64,000 nt of DNA from Bacteroidetes bacterium HGW-Bacteroidetes-4. Lineage in GTDB: Bacteria; Bacteroidota; Bacteroidia; Bacteroidales; SZUA-534. Shown here one piece after another: positions 53,123 through 62,437 of the stretch. The position numbers were made by a program, and so were the translations under genes. Location: assembly GCA_002840905.1 (NCBI GenBank), contig PHDD01000010.1:62001-126000 (forward strand), written 5' to 3'. A model generated the notes under the pieces. That model saw only the letters and a program-made list of their open reading frames with translations. It ran no database searches and was not told where the DNA came from. Position 1 is the stretch's first letter; each line of letters starts with the position of its first letter.

Positions 53123-53968
53123 TTATTTTAGATCATAAGGTTTTAAATGATCCATGTCGGTATAGTCGAGATTCTCACCTCCCATTCCCCAAATAAAAGA
53201 GTAACTGGCAGTTCCGGCTGCTGAATGAATTCCCCACTCGGGAGAAAAAACAGCTTCTTCGTTTTTAATAAATAAATGACGGGTTTCCTGAGGTTCGCCC
53301 ATCAGATGTAGTATTACCTGGTTTTCAGGAACTTCAAAATAAAAATAAGCTTCCATCCGGCGGTCGTGTGAGTGCGGTGGCATGGTGTTCCAAACACTTC
53401 CCTTGTGTAATTCGGTAAGTCCCATTACCAATTGGCAACTATCTACAATTCCCGGAACAATTAGCTGGTAAATGGTGCGCTCATTGCTGGTATCGAGCGA
53501 GCCCAGGTTTAATACATTGGCTTTATCTTTATTCACCAATACCGTTGGGTATTCTTTATGGGCCGGAGTTGAACTCAGGTAGAATTTTGCCGGATTGTTT
53601 TTATCCTTACTTGAAAAAGTTACCGATTTACTGCCACGACCAATATACATGGCTTCTTTTTTCTTTACCGGATAAGCATTTCCATCGACTGTGACTACTC
53701 CTTCGCCACCAATATTAATAGCTCCCACTTCGCGCCGCTGACAAAAATAATCGGCTTTTATAGCATCAATGGGATCAAGGCTTAAGGTTTTATCGACCGG
53801 AAAAGCACCGCCCAAAATGTATCGTTCGTACTGAGAATAACTTAAATTGATTTCATCTTTAACAAAAAGATTCTGTACCAAAAATTCTTTACGTAACCTT
53901 GCGGTATCGTAATGCTTCACATCTTCAGGGTGGCACGCCCTGCGACGATCGTAATTTATTGTTGTCAT
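53123..53968 (-). CDS. kduI: 5-keto-4-deoxyuronate isomerase
   Basis: A 281-residue cupin enzyme that isomerises 5-keto-4-deoxyuronate, the spontaneous product of unsaturated galacturonate, to 2,5-diketo-3-deoxygluconate. Metal ligands are in NTMPPHSHDRRMEAYFYFEV (His, His, Glu) and WGIHSAAGTASY (His). The start TINYDRRRACHPEDVKHYDT is typical of KduI. It precedes kduD and follows the hexuronate transporter gene in transcription order, so it takes imported lyase products. Confidence 0.96.
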   Translation of the reverse strand: MTTINYDRRRACHPEDVKHYDTARLRKEFLVQNLFVKDEINLSYSQYERYILGGAFPVDKTLSLDPIDAIKADYFCQRREVGAINIGGEGVVTVDGNAYPVKKKEAMYIGRGSKSVTFSSKDKNNPAKFYLSSTPAHKEYPTVLVNKDKANVLNLGSLDTSNERTIYQLIVPGIVDSCQLVMGLTELHKGSVWNTMPPHSHDRRMEAYFYFEVPENQVILHLMGEPQETRHLFIKNEEAVFSPEWGIHSAAGTASYSFIWGMGGENLDYTDMDHLKPYDLK

Positions 53969-54038
53969 AATTTTATATTTTTGGGATAATCAATGATGCA
54001 CTGCTAAGGCAATACATCACCGTTTATCTGATATTTAC

Positions 54039-55493
54039 TTATTCTGCAATCGGCTTATATACCGGAACCAGTGTTTTCATTACAATCCAACCTATTAAAT
54101 ACGCTATGGCACAAACCGAGAAGATAATAAAGTAACCCGATCTGATTCCTTCAAAACCCATGAATTTCATGTTGGTATTCAACGAATAATCGAATAACAA
54201 ACCCGAACCTTTATTAATAAAAAAGGAACCGATACCGCCTGCCATTCCGCCAATTCCGGTAATAGTTGCAATGGCCGATTTGGGGAACATGTCGCCAACA
54301 CTTGAAAAAATGTTTGCCGACCAGGCCTGGTGTGCTGCACCCGCAATTCCAATAATAATAATCGGGAACCAATAGGAATAATGACCCAACGGTTGAGCCA
54401 ATAAGGCCAACAAAGGAAAAAAGGCAAAAATCAACATAGCGCGCATGCGGCCAGCATAGGGATTCATTCCTTTTTTATCGACAAAATACGTGGGCAACCA
54501 ACCTCCAATTATCGACAATAAAGTAATGGCATACAAGACAAACAACAGTACCTGAGCCATAGTTGAATCAGAAGTTAAACCGTACACATCGCTCAAATAG
54601 GCGGGTGCCCAAAACAGGTAAAACCACCAAACACCATCGGTCATAAATTTACCAAAGGCAAAGGCCCAGGTTTGCTTGTATTTAAAACTATTGATAAAAG
54701 AAATTTTGAGCTCTTCTTTTGCCACATTATTATTAGCAGCTGTTTCAGCAATCGTATCCTGATTGATATAATCCAATTCTGCTTTATTCACTTTTGGATG
54801 CTCATGAGGTTTTTTGTACATAAACACCCAGAATCCCATCCAGATGAAACCCAAAACACCAATAATGATAAAGGCCATCTCCCAGCCATAATATGAGGCA
54901 ATTACCGGAATTGAAATGGGGGCTACCAAAGCGCCAACCGTAGCTCCGGCATTAAAAATACTTGTAGAAAACGCACGGTCTTTTTTTGGAAAGAACTCTG
55001 CTGTAGCCTTTATAGCTGCCGGAAAGTTACCCGCCTCACCAAGTGCCAATACAAACCGTGCAATTATAAAAAAGGTAACACTTACTGAAACTACTAATCC
55101 GGTATCGCCAACCGTTGCTATAGCATCTTTGGCTCCTTCAAAACCAACCAACCATTTGCCAGCCACAATTCCTGAAGTAGCAATTCCTGAAAATGCATGC
55201 AGAACGGCTCCTACCGACCATACACCTATGGCCCAAAGGAATCCTTTTTTTGTGTCGAGCTTATCGACAAACCGGCCTGCAATCAGTAAACTTACAGCGT
55301 AAAAAATTGAAAATAATGCTGTAATGTTTCCGTAATCATTATTTGTCCAATGAAATTCCGGTGCAATAAAATCTTTCCAGGTTAACGAAAGCACCTGCCT
55401 GTCCATGTAATTGATGGTGGTGGCAAAAAATAACAATCCGGTTATGTACCAGCGGTAATTTGTCATTTTTTCGTTGATTGTTTTTAAAGTCAT
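54039..55493 (-). CDS. exuT: MFS hexuronate transporter (ExuT-like)
   Basis: A 484-residue inner-membrane carrier of the anion:cation symporter group with about twelve membrane helices. The first helix and following loop, FFATTINYMDRQVLSLTWKDF, are the usual ExuT signature, and GEAGNFPAAIKATAEFFPKKDRAFSTSIFNAG is the second family motif. It imports uronates (galacturonate, perhaps unsaturated monomers) from the periplasm. Its position between gnd and kduI in the uronate block supports the substrate class. Confidence 0.92.
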   Translation of the reverse strand: MTLKTINEKMTNYRWYITGLLFFATTINYMDRQVLSLTWKDFIAPEFHWTNNDYGNITALFSIFYAVSLLIAGRFVDKLDTKKGFLWAIGVWSVGAVLHAFSGIATSGIVAGKWLVGFEGAKDAIATVGDTGLVVSVSVTFFIIARFVLALGEAGNFPAAIKATAEFFPKKDRAFSTSIFNAGATVGALVAPISIPVIASYYGWEMAFIIIGVLGFIWMGFWVFMYKKPHEHPKVNKAELDYINQDTIAETAANNNVAKEELKISFINSFKYKQTWAFAFGKFMTDGVWWFYLFWAPAYLSDVYGLTSDSTMAQVLLFVLYAITLLSIIGGWLPTYFVDKKGMNPYAGRMRAMLIFAFFPLLALLAQPLGHYSYWFPIIIIGIAGAAHQAWSANIFSSVGDMFPKSAIATITGIGGMAGGIGSFFINKGSGLLFDYSLNTNMKFMGFEGIRSGYFIIFSVCAIAYLIGWIVMKTLVPVYKPIAE

Positions 55494-55523
55494 AATTATT
55501 AGAATATTAGTTAATTTTTATTG

Positions 55524-56978
55524 CTATACATTGTAAGTTGTTGAAGCGGTATCACCGCCGCGGCCAGTCCAGTTGGTATGAAAAAACTCACCCCGTGGTT
55601 TGTCAATCCGTTCGTAGGTATGTGCACCAAAATAGTCGCGCTGTGCCTGCAATAAATTGGCTGGTAAGCGTTCGCTGCGGTAACCGTCGAAATAGGTTAA
55701 TGCACTGGCCATAGCCGGCACCGGAACGCCATTGCTGATTGCAGTGGCCACCACTCGTCGCCAGGCTTTTTCGGCATGTTCAATTTTGTTTTTAAAGAAG
55801 GGATCGAGCAATAGGTTATTTAAACCAGCATTGTTGTCGTAAGCCTCTTTAATTTTCCCTAAAAACGCCGAACGGATAATACAACCGCCACGCCACATTA
55901 AAGCAATTCCACCGTAATTCAGGTTCCATCCAAATTCATCGGCTGCCGATTTCATAAGTGTGTACCCTTGTGCATACGAAACCAGTTTTGACGCATACAA
56001 AGCCTCCATCAAATCGTTAACAAACTGTTTTTTATCGCCGGTAAAAGCGGGTTGTGTGGCATTAATTTTTTTGGATGCTTCAACCCTTTCGTCTTTTAAT
56101 GCCGATAAACAGCGGGCAAAAACCGCTTCACCAATTAAGGTAAGTGGAATTCCCTGATCCAATGCAGTAACTGCGGTCCATTTTCCGGTTCCTTTTTGTC
56201 CTGCAGTGTCGAGAATCTTTTCAACCAAGGCTTCGCCATCGGTATCTTTAAAAGCCAGAATATCACGAGTGATTTCTATCAAATAACTGCTGAGTTCTCC
56301 TTCGTTCCACTGTTTAAAAACCTGGTGCATTTCATTAGCATTCATGCCTAAAAGTGTTTTCATCAACTGATAAGCTTCGGTAATCAGCTGCATGTCGCCG
56401 TATTCAATTCCATTGTGAACCATTTTAACAAAATGTCCGGCTCCTTTCTCTCCAACCCAGTCGCAGCAAGGTACATCACCATCAACTTTTGCAGCAATAG
56501 TCTGGAAAATAGGTTTTACCTGTTCCCAGGCGCTTGGTGAACCACCCGGCATAATCGACGGGCCGGTTAAAGCTCCTTCTTCTCCTCCGGATACTCCGGT
56601 TCCAATATAGCGTAACCCTTTACTTTCAACATAAGCCACACGGCGATTGGTATCGGGATAATGGGTATTTCCACCATCGATAATAATATCGCCTTTTTCA
56701 AGATGCGGAACCAAGGTTTCAATAAAATCATCGACGGGTTTTCCGGCTTTAACCATGAGCATAACTTTTCGGGGTTTACTCAAAGACGCAACCATTTCTT
56801 CGACAGAAAATGCACCGCGAATATTTTTGCCTTTGGCCCTGCCATTTATGAATTTCTCTACTTTATCGGTTGTACGGTTAAAGGCGGTTACGGTAAAGCC
56901 TTTGCTTTCCATGTTTAGTATTAGGTTTTCACCCATTACAGCCAGGCCTACCACAGCAATGTCAGAAAGTTCTTTCAT
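55524..56978 (-). CDS. gnd: 6-phosphogluconate dehydrogenase, decarboxylating
   Basis: A 484-residue enzyme with the full NADP-dependent family pattern: GLAVMGENLILNMESKGFTVTAFNRT, GTGVSGGEEGALTGPSIMPGG (substrate Ser/Glu), VHNGIEYGDMQL (catalytic Lys in HFVKMVHNGIEYGD) and the C-terminal HTNWTGRGGDTASTTYNV. It converts 6-phosphogluconate to ribulose-5-phosphate and CO2. Placement inside a uronate operon without zwf or pgl suggests that its substrate is made here from gluconate (see findings). Confidence 0.95.
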   Translation of the reverse strand: MKELSDIAVVGLAVMGENLILNMESKGFTVTAFNRTTDKVEKFINGRAKGKNIRGAFSVEEMVASLSKPRKVMLMVKAGKPVDDFIETLVPHLEKGDIIIDGGNTHYPDTNRRVAYVESKGLRYIGTGVSGGEEGALTGPSIMPGGSPSAWEQVKPIFQTIAAKVDGDVPCCDWVGEKGAGHFVKMVHNGIEYGDMQLITEAYQLMKTLLGMNANEMHQVFKQWNEGELSSYLIEITRDILAFKDTDGEALVEKILDTAGQKGTGKWTAVTALDQGIPLTLIGEAVFARCLSALKDERVEASKKINATQPAFTGDKKQFVNDLMEALYASKLVSYAQGYTLMKSAADEFGWNLNYGGIALMWRGGCIIRSAFLGKIKEAYDNNAGLNNLLLDPFFKNKIEHAEKAWRRVVATAISNGVPVPAMASALTYFDGYRSERLPANLLQAQRDYFGAHTYERIDKPRGEFFHTNWTGRGGDTASTTYNV

Positions 56979-56984
56979 ACGTTT

Positions 56985-57980
56985 TTATTTTTTAAATTTT
57001 TTATAATATTTGTTTACAACCTCGTCCATAACCCAATTGGTTCGTGCACTGGAATAAGCTGTACTGGGCGATTTTCCTTTTCCCTGTAATTCGTCTACCA
57101 CCAGTTGAATCAAATCCTGCTGAACATGTCTGGGTTTTGGATATTCAAAAAATTGAATGCCACTTTTAGTTTTTAATTGAACTGGCTCAAAGCCAAAACA
57201 TGAAAAGCTTATTGCACCTTTTTCACCTATGATTTCGATGCTATCTTTCTCAAGAAAATCGGGAATAGTAAAACACCAGCTTCCGCTAACAAGCACTCCG
57301 TTTTCCATCAAAAAAGAGGCACTAATTATATCTTCGGCACTATATTGTTTTGCTTGATTTAGGGCAAATGCCTTTATTTCTTTAACCGGACCAAACAAAA
57401 AATCCATAAAATCGAGCTGATGCGACGCCAAATCGAAGAAATGTCCGCCACCGGCTATTTCAGGTTGCACCCGCCAGGGACGTTTGGTATCAGCTTTATT
57501 AAACGATAAGGCTTTGTAAAGCTGCATGGTTACCATTCGAATGGAACCAATGGCTCCCGATTCGATTAATGATTTTACTTTTAAAAACCCGGGCAATGCC
57601 CTTCGATAATACGCCACAAACAATGGCGTTTTGTATTTTTCAGCTGCCTGAATCATTTCCAGCGCCTGTGCATGGTTTAATGCCATAGGTTTTTCCACAT
57701 AAACCGGTTTCGTTGCTTGTAGGGCCTTTATGGTTAATTCAGCATGCGCATTAGGTGGTGTAGCTACATAAATTGCGTTCACATCCGGATCATTTATTAA
57801 ATCATCGGCATTGGAATACCATTTGGAAACCCGATGACGCCGGGCATAATCTTCCGCCTTTGCAGCATGGCGACGCATAACAGCTACCAATTGCGAATTA
57901 TTAACCAAATTAAATGCCGGACCGCTTTTCACTTCGGTAACATTGCCACAACCTAATATGCCCCAATTAATGGTATTCAC
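56985..57980 (-). CDS. Gfo/Idh/MocA-family oxidoreductase (cytoplasmic)
   Basis: A 331-residue NAD(P)-dependent sugar dehydrogenase-like protein without signal peptide. Rossmann start NWGILGCGNVTEVKSGPAF, catalytic Lys in VYVEKPMALNHAQAL, and GGGHFFDLASHQLDFMDFLFGP. It is 6 bases from gnd and 5 bases from the LarA-like gene, so it is co-transcribed with both. Substrate unknown; its neighbours suggest an aldonate or uronate derivative, for example a keto-acid reductase acting on pathway intermediates. Confidence 0.85.
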   Translation of the reverse strand: MNTINWGILGCGNVTEVKSGPAFNLVNNSQLVAVMRRHAAKAEDYARRHRVSKWYSNADDLINDPDVNAIYVATPPNAHAELTIKALQATKPVYVEKPMALNHAQALEMIQAAEKYKTPLFVAYYRRALPGFLKVKSLIESGAIGSIRMVTMQLYKALSFNKADTKRPWRVQPEIAGGGHFFDLASHQLDFMDFLFGPVKEIKAFALNQAKQYSAEDIISASFLMENGVLVSGSWCFTIPDFLEKDSIEIIGEKGAISFSCFGFEPVQLKTKSGIQFFEYPKPRHVQQDLIQLVVDELQGKGKSPSTAYSSARTNWVMDEVVNKYYKKFKK

Positions 57981-57985
57981 TTAAT

Positions 57986-59263
57986 CTAGTTTTTAAAACG
58001 ATCTTTACAAGCCCATAATCCAATGGCCGGATTTGATATGTAGAAAATTTCCTCTCCATCAGGCATCGTATTGTAACCGTCATTTAAAATTTCCGGATTA
58101 TAACGTTTCATCATCTCCTTCAAATCGGCATAGTTGAAATTCACTGATTTAATTTCTTCACGCGATAGATGTCCCGGACAATAAGTAATCGAGAATCTAC
58201 CTTCAGAACTTCCATGAATTAAATGCGCAGCTGCACTCAGGTTGGCTTCCAATTCAGGATTTTCTTTCAAGCTTTTTAATGTTTGTGGTGTGCCACGATA
58301 ACCGTATTTGCGAATCAAGCGATCGATTTCTTTATCTTCGCCAAATTCTTTTAAAGCCGGAGCCAAAACAATAAGTTCGCCTCCATCGGCCATAGCCATA
58401 CGGGTACGGTAAATACTTTTATTACCCAGCCAGGTACTTTTGAATTCCGATGGATCGAGGTAAACCACTACCTTTTTTAAAGGTTTATCGAGCATGGTAA
58501 AATTCACTTTTAATGATAATTCAGCAGCTTTGGTAAACACGCTGTAATCGTCGCCAATAAACAATCCACGGGTTACCAGTTTGCCCAATTCTGCATCGCG
58601 ACCAACTACGGTATGCATATAAACAATGGGTAGTTGATTAGTAAAGTTGTCTGATGCATAATTCAACAGCTTACGAACCGGATTATCGGCTTTTCCCATC
58701 AGGTTTTCCATACCATAAACGGCGCCTACAAAATGACTCTTGTTGATTCCCTCGGAACCGCCTGTTCCAACGAAAATGTTTTTATTATAATTTGCCATAC
58801 CAATCACTTCGTGTGGTACAACCTGCCCAATGGAAAGAATTAAATCATGATTGCCTTCCCAAAGTAATTTATTTACCTGTGCAGGCCAATCGAAATCGAG
58901 ACTACCATTGGTGATTTCAGAAACAAAACTTCCGGGAACTTTTCCCACAGTAAACACTTCGTTTCGCCAGTCGTGCACCCGAAACAACTGATGTGGAACA
59001 CCGGGAAACATTTTATTAATCTCTCCATCTGTCATACCCACATGGGTTCCCAATGCCGGAAGAATATCAGAAACCTTGTTTTGATAATGCTGATAAACAA
59101 AGCTGGTAAGTTCTCCGGCCCTGGAATGATAACGGGTAAAGTCGGGTGGAATGATCAATACTTTTTTCCGTTCTCCCAGTTTTTTAAGGGCAGTAGTTAC
59201 CCCCACCTGCAAATCGGTTGCTGTTAGTTTGTGGTTTTCGGAACCTATTTCGTAGTACATCAT
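57986..59263 (-). CDS. LarA-superfamily racemase/epimerase (proposed mannonate-gluconate 2-epimerase)
   Basis: A 425-residue member of the DUF2088/LarA superfamily. It has DFTR (41-44, LarA carboxylate-binding DxTR), H74 in GTHVGMTDGE, H151 in VVPHEVIGM, K161 and H177. H151/K161/H177 have the same spacing as His174, Lys184 and His200, which anchor and use the nickel-pincer cofactor in L. plantarum LarA. The LarA Q/K substrate pair seems replaced by a YRTR stretch (285-288), so lactate is unlikely. The superfamily is known to include a D-gluconate 2-epimerase, and placement with mannonate oxidoreductase, kinase and gnd supports D-mannonate to D-gluconate. Nickel cofactor genes are not in the window. 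Confidence 0.8.
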   Translation of the reverse strand: MMYYEIGSENHKLTATDLQVGVTTALKKLGERKKVLIIPPDFTRYHSRAGELTSFVYQHYQNKVSDILPALGTHVGMTDGEINKMFPGVPHQLFRVHDWRNEVFTVGKVPGSFVSEITNGSLDFDWPAQVNKLLWEGNHDLILSIGQVVPHEVIGMANYNKNIFVGTGGSEGINKSHFVGAVYGMENLMGKADNPVRKLLNYASDNFTNQLPIVYMHTVVGRDAELGKLVTRGLFIGDDYSVFTKAAELSLKVNFTMLDKPLKKVVVYLDPSEFKSTWLGNKSIYRTRMAMADGGELIVLAPALKEFGEDKEIDRLIRKYGYRGTPQTLKSLKENPELEANLSAAAHLIHGSSEGRFSITYCPGHLSREEIKSVNFNYADLKEMMKRYNPEILNDGYNTMPDGEEIFYISNPAIGLWACKDRFKN

Positions 59264-59353
59264 TTTATTAAGTTTAAAATTTTAAGTACTTAAAATGACT
59301 AAAATGATTAGTTCAACAATTTGTCACTTTAGCACACTATCATCTCTATCATT

Positions 59354-60433
59354 TTAACGTTTTACCCGGGCATTTCCTTCCCAAACACTCCAAACCATTT
59401 CTTCGTCGGCAGGTTGTGCATAATCGGTTAAAAAAGTTGTAGCCAAAGCTCCGGTTGCCCAGCCAAATTGGGGCCATTTTTCAGGTTTCCAGTTTTTAAG
59501 TATGGCGTATAACATTCCTCCTACAAAACCGTCGCCACCGCCAATACGGTCGAGCACATGAATGGTTCTTGGTTCAATTACCTGCCAATTATCGCCTTCG
59601 AGCATAATGGCTCCCCACAAGTGTTCGTTTGTACTTACAACCTCGCGTAATGTGGTAGCAAATACCGAAGCATTGGGAAAAGCCTGTTTTACACGACGAA
59701 TCATTTCTTTAAAACTATCGATTTTATCACCGATTGATTTTCCACCTGCTTCAGGACCTTCTATTCCAAGGCACAGTTGAAAATCTTCTTCGTTTCCTAT
59801 TAAAATATCAGAAACTGAAGCTATTTCAGAAAAAATAGCGTGTAATTCCTGCTCCCGCCCTTTCCAAAAGGAAGCGCGGTAGTTTAAATCGAACGATATT
59901 TTTGTTCCGTGCTTTTTGGCTGCCCGGGCCAGTTCAAGACAAAACTGACTGGTTTCGTGAGATAAAGCGCCAATTAATCCCGAAAGATGAACTATTTGTA
60001 CGCCTTCTTTTCCAAAGATGCGCTCCAAATCAAAGTCTTTAACGTTAAGTGTACGTCCCACTTCACCTGCACGATCGTTCCAAACCCTTGGTCCTCTTGA
60101 ACCGTAACCGCTGTCGGCAATATTTATCTGATGACGGAATCCCCAGGGATCGCCCTGCTCTATTTCAGTGCCTTCGTAATCCATGTGACGGGCTTTAAGA
60201 TTGCTCTTAATAAATTCGGCCACCGGACTTCCTTTAACAAAGGTGGTTAATACCTTGACCGGTAATCCAAGGTACGAGGATATGCTGGCTACATTGGTTT
60301 CAGCACTGGTAGCCTGCATTTTAAAGGTGTCGCTACTATGCACCGGCTGACCATTTTCGGGGGTAATCCGTAATCCCATACTGGTGGGTACCAATAGGGA
60401 ATATTTACATTTTGCTTTTAAGTTCATATCCAT
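59354..60433 (-). CDS. PfkB-family sugar (aldonate) kinase, kdgK paralogue
   Basis: A 359-residue ribokinase-fold kinase. It shares with kdgK the motifs ISFDLNYRASFWKG and LIGNEEDFQLCLGI and keeps the catalytic Asp in RIGGGDGFVGGMLYAIL. The N-terminal substrate region (SLLVPTSMGLRITPENGQPVHSSDTF) differs clearly, as expected of another substrate. Located between the mannonate oxidoreductase and the LarA-like gene, it could phosphorylate gluconate for the gnd product downstream; KDG or mannonate are alternatives. Length is normal. Confidence 0.85.
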   Translation of the reverse strand: MDMNLKAKCKYSLLVPTSMGLRITPENGQPVHSSDTFKMQATSAETNVASISSYLGLPVKVLTTFVKGSPVAEFIKSNLKARHMDYEGTEIEQGDPWGFRHQINIADSGYGSRGPRVWNDRAGEVGRTLNVKDFDLERIFGKEGVQIVHLSGLIGALSHETSQFCLELARAAKKHGTKISFDLNYRASFWKGREQELHAIFSEIASVSDILIGNEEDFQLCLGIEGPEAGGKSIGDKIDSFKEMIRRVKQAFPNASVFATTLREVVSTNEHLWGAIMLEGDNWQVIEPRTIHVLDRIGGGDGFVGGMLYAILKNWKPEKWPQFGWATGALATTFLTDYAQPADEEMVWSVWEGNARVKR

Positions 60434-60479
60434 ATTGTCTTAATAATAATTATTAACCCAAGTAATACTTGTTAATTCC

Positions 60480-61331
60480 TTACACTCCTCCATAAGCACT
60501 GTATCCTCCATCGACGGGAATGCAGACACCGGTAACAAATTTTGAAGTGTTACTTAATAAATAAAGTGCCGTTCCCGAAAGTTCATCCACCTCGCCATAG
60601 CGATTCATGGGGGTGCTTTCAATAATTTTCTTGCCTCGGGCTGTAGGTTTTCCACTTTTTTCGTCGATCAATAAAAACTCGTTTTGACTGGTTAAGAAAA
60701 ACCCGGGCGCAATGGCATTAACGCGAATTCCGGTTTTTGCCAGATGCACTGCCAACCACTGCGTAAAGTTATTGATGGCTGCTTTGGCTGCCGAATACGC
60801 AGGTATCTTTGTTAATGGTTTGTAGCTGTTCATCGACGACACGTTAAGAATGGCTCCTTTTCCCAGTTCCAACATATCGCGCGAAAAAACCATGGTAGGC
60901 AACAAAGTTCCTTTAAAATTTAAGTCGAATACAAAATCAAAACCTTCAACATCCAGTCCGTAAAAGGTTTTCTCCAACTCATTCAAATTCGCTTTTTCAA
61001 TCTTTTCCAACTGGGTGGTTGCCTTGGGTGAATTTCCACCTGCACCGTTTATCAGCAAATTAATGGGTCCTAGCTCCTGATTAATTTGTTGTTTTGCTTT
61101 TTCAAGCAATGCTTTATCGAGCACATCGGCAAAATAACCTTTAACCACGCCTCCACAGGCACATTCTTTTAACAATTGCTGGGCAATTACACCTGACCGT
61201 TCCTTGTCGCGATCAATAATAGCCACTTTAACTCCCAACCGTGCCAAATCTTTGGCCAGCGATGAACCAATAACTCCGGCTCCGCCGGTAATTACACAAA
61301 CCTGTCCTTTTAAATCTTCAAAACTCAACAT
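60480..61331 (-). CDS. SDR-type D-mannonate oxidoreductase (fructuronate reductase)
   Basis: A 283-residue short-chain dehydrogenase. TGGAGVIGSSLAKDL is the cofactor loop, NGAGGNSPKATT the NNAG-equivalent, NVSSMNSYKPLTKIPAYSAAKAAINNF the Ser-Tyr-Lys catalytic site. The long insert after the N-A-G block (ATTQLEKIEKANLNELEKTFYGLDVEGFDFVFDLN) is typical of SDR proteins annotated as mannonate oxidoreductases, which replace the unrelated UxuB. It reduces D-fructuronate to D-mannonate. It directly follows the lacI gene in the transcript. Confidence 0.85.
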   Translation of the reverse strand: MLSFEDLKGQVCVITGGAGVIGSSLAKDLARLGVKVAIIDRDKERSGVIAQQLLKECACGGVVKGYFADVLDKALLEKAKQQINQELGPINLLINGAGGNSPKATTQLEKIEKANLNELEKTFYGLDVEGFDFVFDLNFKGTLLPTMVFSRDMLELGKGAILNVSSMNSYKPLTKIPAYSAAKAAINNFTQWLAVHLAKTGIRVNAIAPGFFLTSQNEFLLIDEKSGKPTARGKKIIESTPMNRYGEVDELSGTALYLLSNTSKFVTGVCIPVDGGYSAYGGV

Positions 61332-61343
61332 AAATCAATACAG

Positions 61344-62414
61344 TTATTTATTTTCGAGATAATACTTAATGTTTTCCTTAATTATAATGTCGATAGCGCT
61401 GTAATTGGTTTTACGTATCGGCTTTTTGGTAACCAAATGGTCGAACAAAGCCCAAATGGCTTTGTATGCCTGCAATTCAGGTTTCTGACTTATTAAGTAA
61501 GTCAAATAGCCCTGCTGCAAAAAATCGATATTTGAATCAATTAAATCGTAACCAATGGTTATGATATTATTTAGACCTTTAGTTTTTAGAAAGTTCGCCA
61601 GTTTAAACCCCCGCGAGTTGGGGACAAATATTCCATGATAGCTAATATTTTGGTCAAATACCTTATTGAGCGATTCGTAGGGTTCGTTGGAAGCGTTCAA
61701 ATCAATTTCGATGGTTGTTGTATTAATGACTTTTTGCTGTTCGGTAAAATAGCGGGTAAACCCCTCGATACGCCGCTCAATATGGCTTGAAAATACTTTC
61801 CATTTCGATTGTTTTACAATTAATAGGTTAGGAAATTTGGGTGTGCTGGCTTCCATTAAGCGGGCGGCTACCCAGCCGCTTTGTTCCGCATCCTGACCAT
61901 AATAGGCAAGGTTATTAACTTCTCGAAGGTTTATATCAATAAAAACATAAGGAATAGCGCGTTTATCAAACTCCTGAATAAATTCGAGCGATATATCTTT
62001 AAAAACCGGATTTAACACGATACCATCGGGGTTTTGATCGCAAACTTTATGAAGTACATTTTTAAATGCATTCCTGTCCGATGCATCGAAATGTTCATAT
62101 AGAATTTCAGTATTGTAATGGGTTAGCTCTTCAGCAGCCAATTTTATTCCACTTACGGGTTTTTCCCAATAGGGATTATTATCGCTTGAATCGGGAATAA
62201 CAATGGCAAGTTTGGTGGTATGCTTCGACGAAAGCGATTTAGCAAAAATATTGGGTGTATAATCCAATTCCTGTACAATTTCCAACACCTTATTGCGGGT
62301 AGCTTCTTTCACCTCGCCCCTATTATGCAGAACCCTATCAACCGTACCAATGGATACCCCGGCTCGGGCAGCAATATCCTTTATTCCTATTCGTTTATTT
62401 GTGTTGTTTTTCAT
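61344..62414 (-). CDS. LacI-family transcriptional regulator of uronate genes
   Basis: A 356-residue repressor. The N-terminal helix-turn-helix GIKDIAARAGVSIGTVDRVLHNRGEVKEATRNKVLEIV is followed by the hinge LDYTPNIFAKSLSS and a periplasmic-binding-protein-like sensor domain (about 65-340). It is transcribed first in the block of thirteen minus-strand genes and has two matching operators just upstream, one 4 bases from its start codon, so autoregulation is expected. The effector is probably an intermediate such as a uronate or KDG (inference). Confidence 0.9.
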   Translation of the reverse strand: MKNNTNKRIGIKDIAARAGVSIGTVDRVLHNRGEVKEATRNKVLEIVQELDYTPNIFAKSLSSKHTTKLAIVIPDSSDNNPYWEKPVSGIKLAAEELTHYNTEILYEHFDASDRNAFKNVLHKVCDQNPDGIVLNPVFKDISLEFIQEFDKRAIPYVFIDINLREVNNLAYYGQDAEQSGWVAARLMEASTPKFPNLLIVKQSKWKVFSSHIERRIEGFTRYFTEQQKVINTTTIEIDLNASNEPYESLNKVFDQNISYHGIFVPNSRGFKLANFLKTKGLNNIITIGYDLIDSNIDFLQQGYLTYLISQKPELQAYKAIWALFDHLVTKKPIRKTNYSAIDIIIKENIKYYLENK

Positions 62415-62418
62415 TTAT

Positions 62419-62432
62419 CGTGTACGTTAACG
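62419..62432. promoter_or_regulatory. LacI-type operator 1 (near transcription start)
   Basis: CGTGTACGTTAACG, an imperfect dyad of the form GTnnACGTnnAC with the central CG usual for LacI-family sites. It lies between the lacI start codon (62412-62414) and the -7 box on the minus strand, about where transcription would begin. Confidence 0.75.
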
Positions 62433-62437
62433 AAAAG

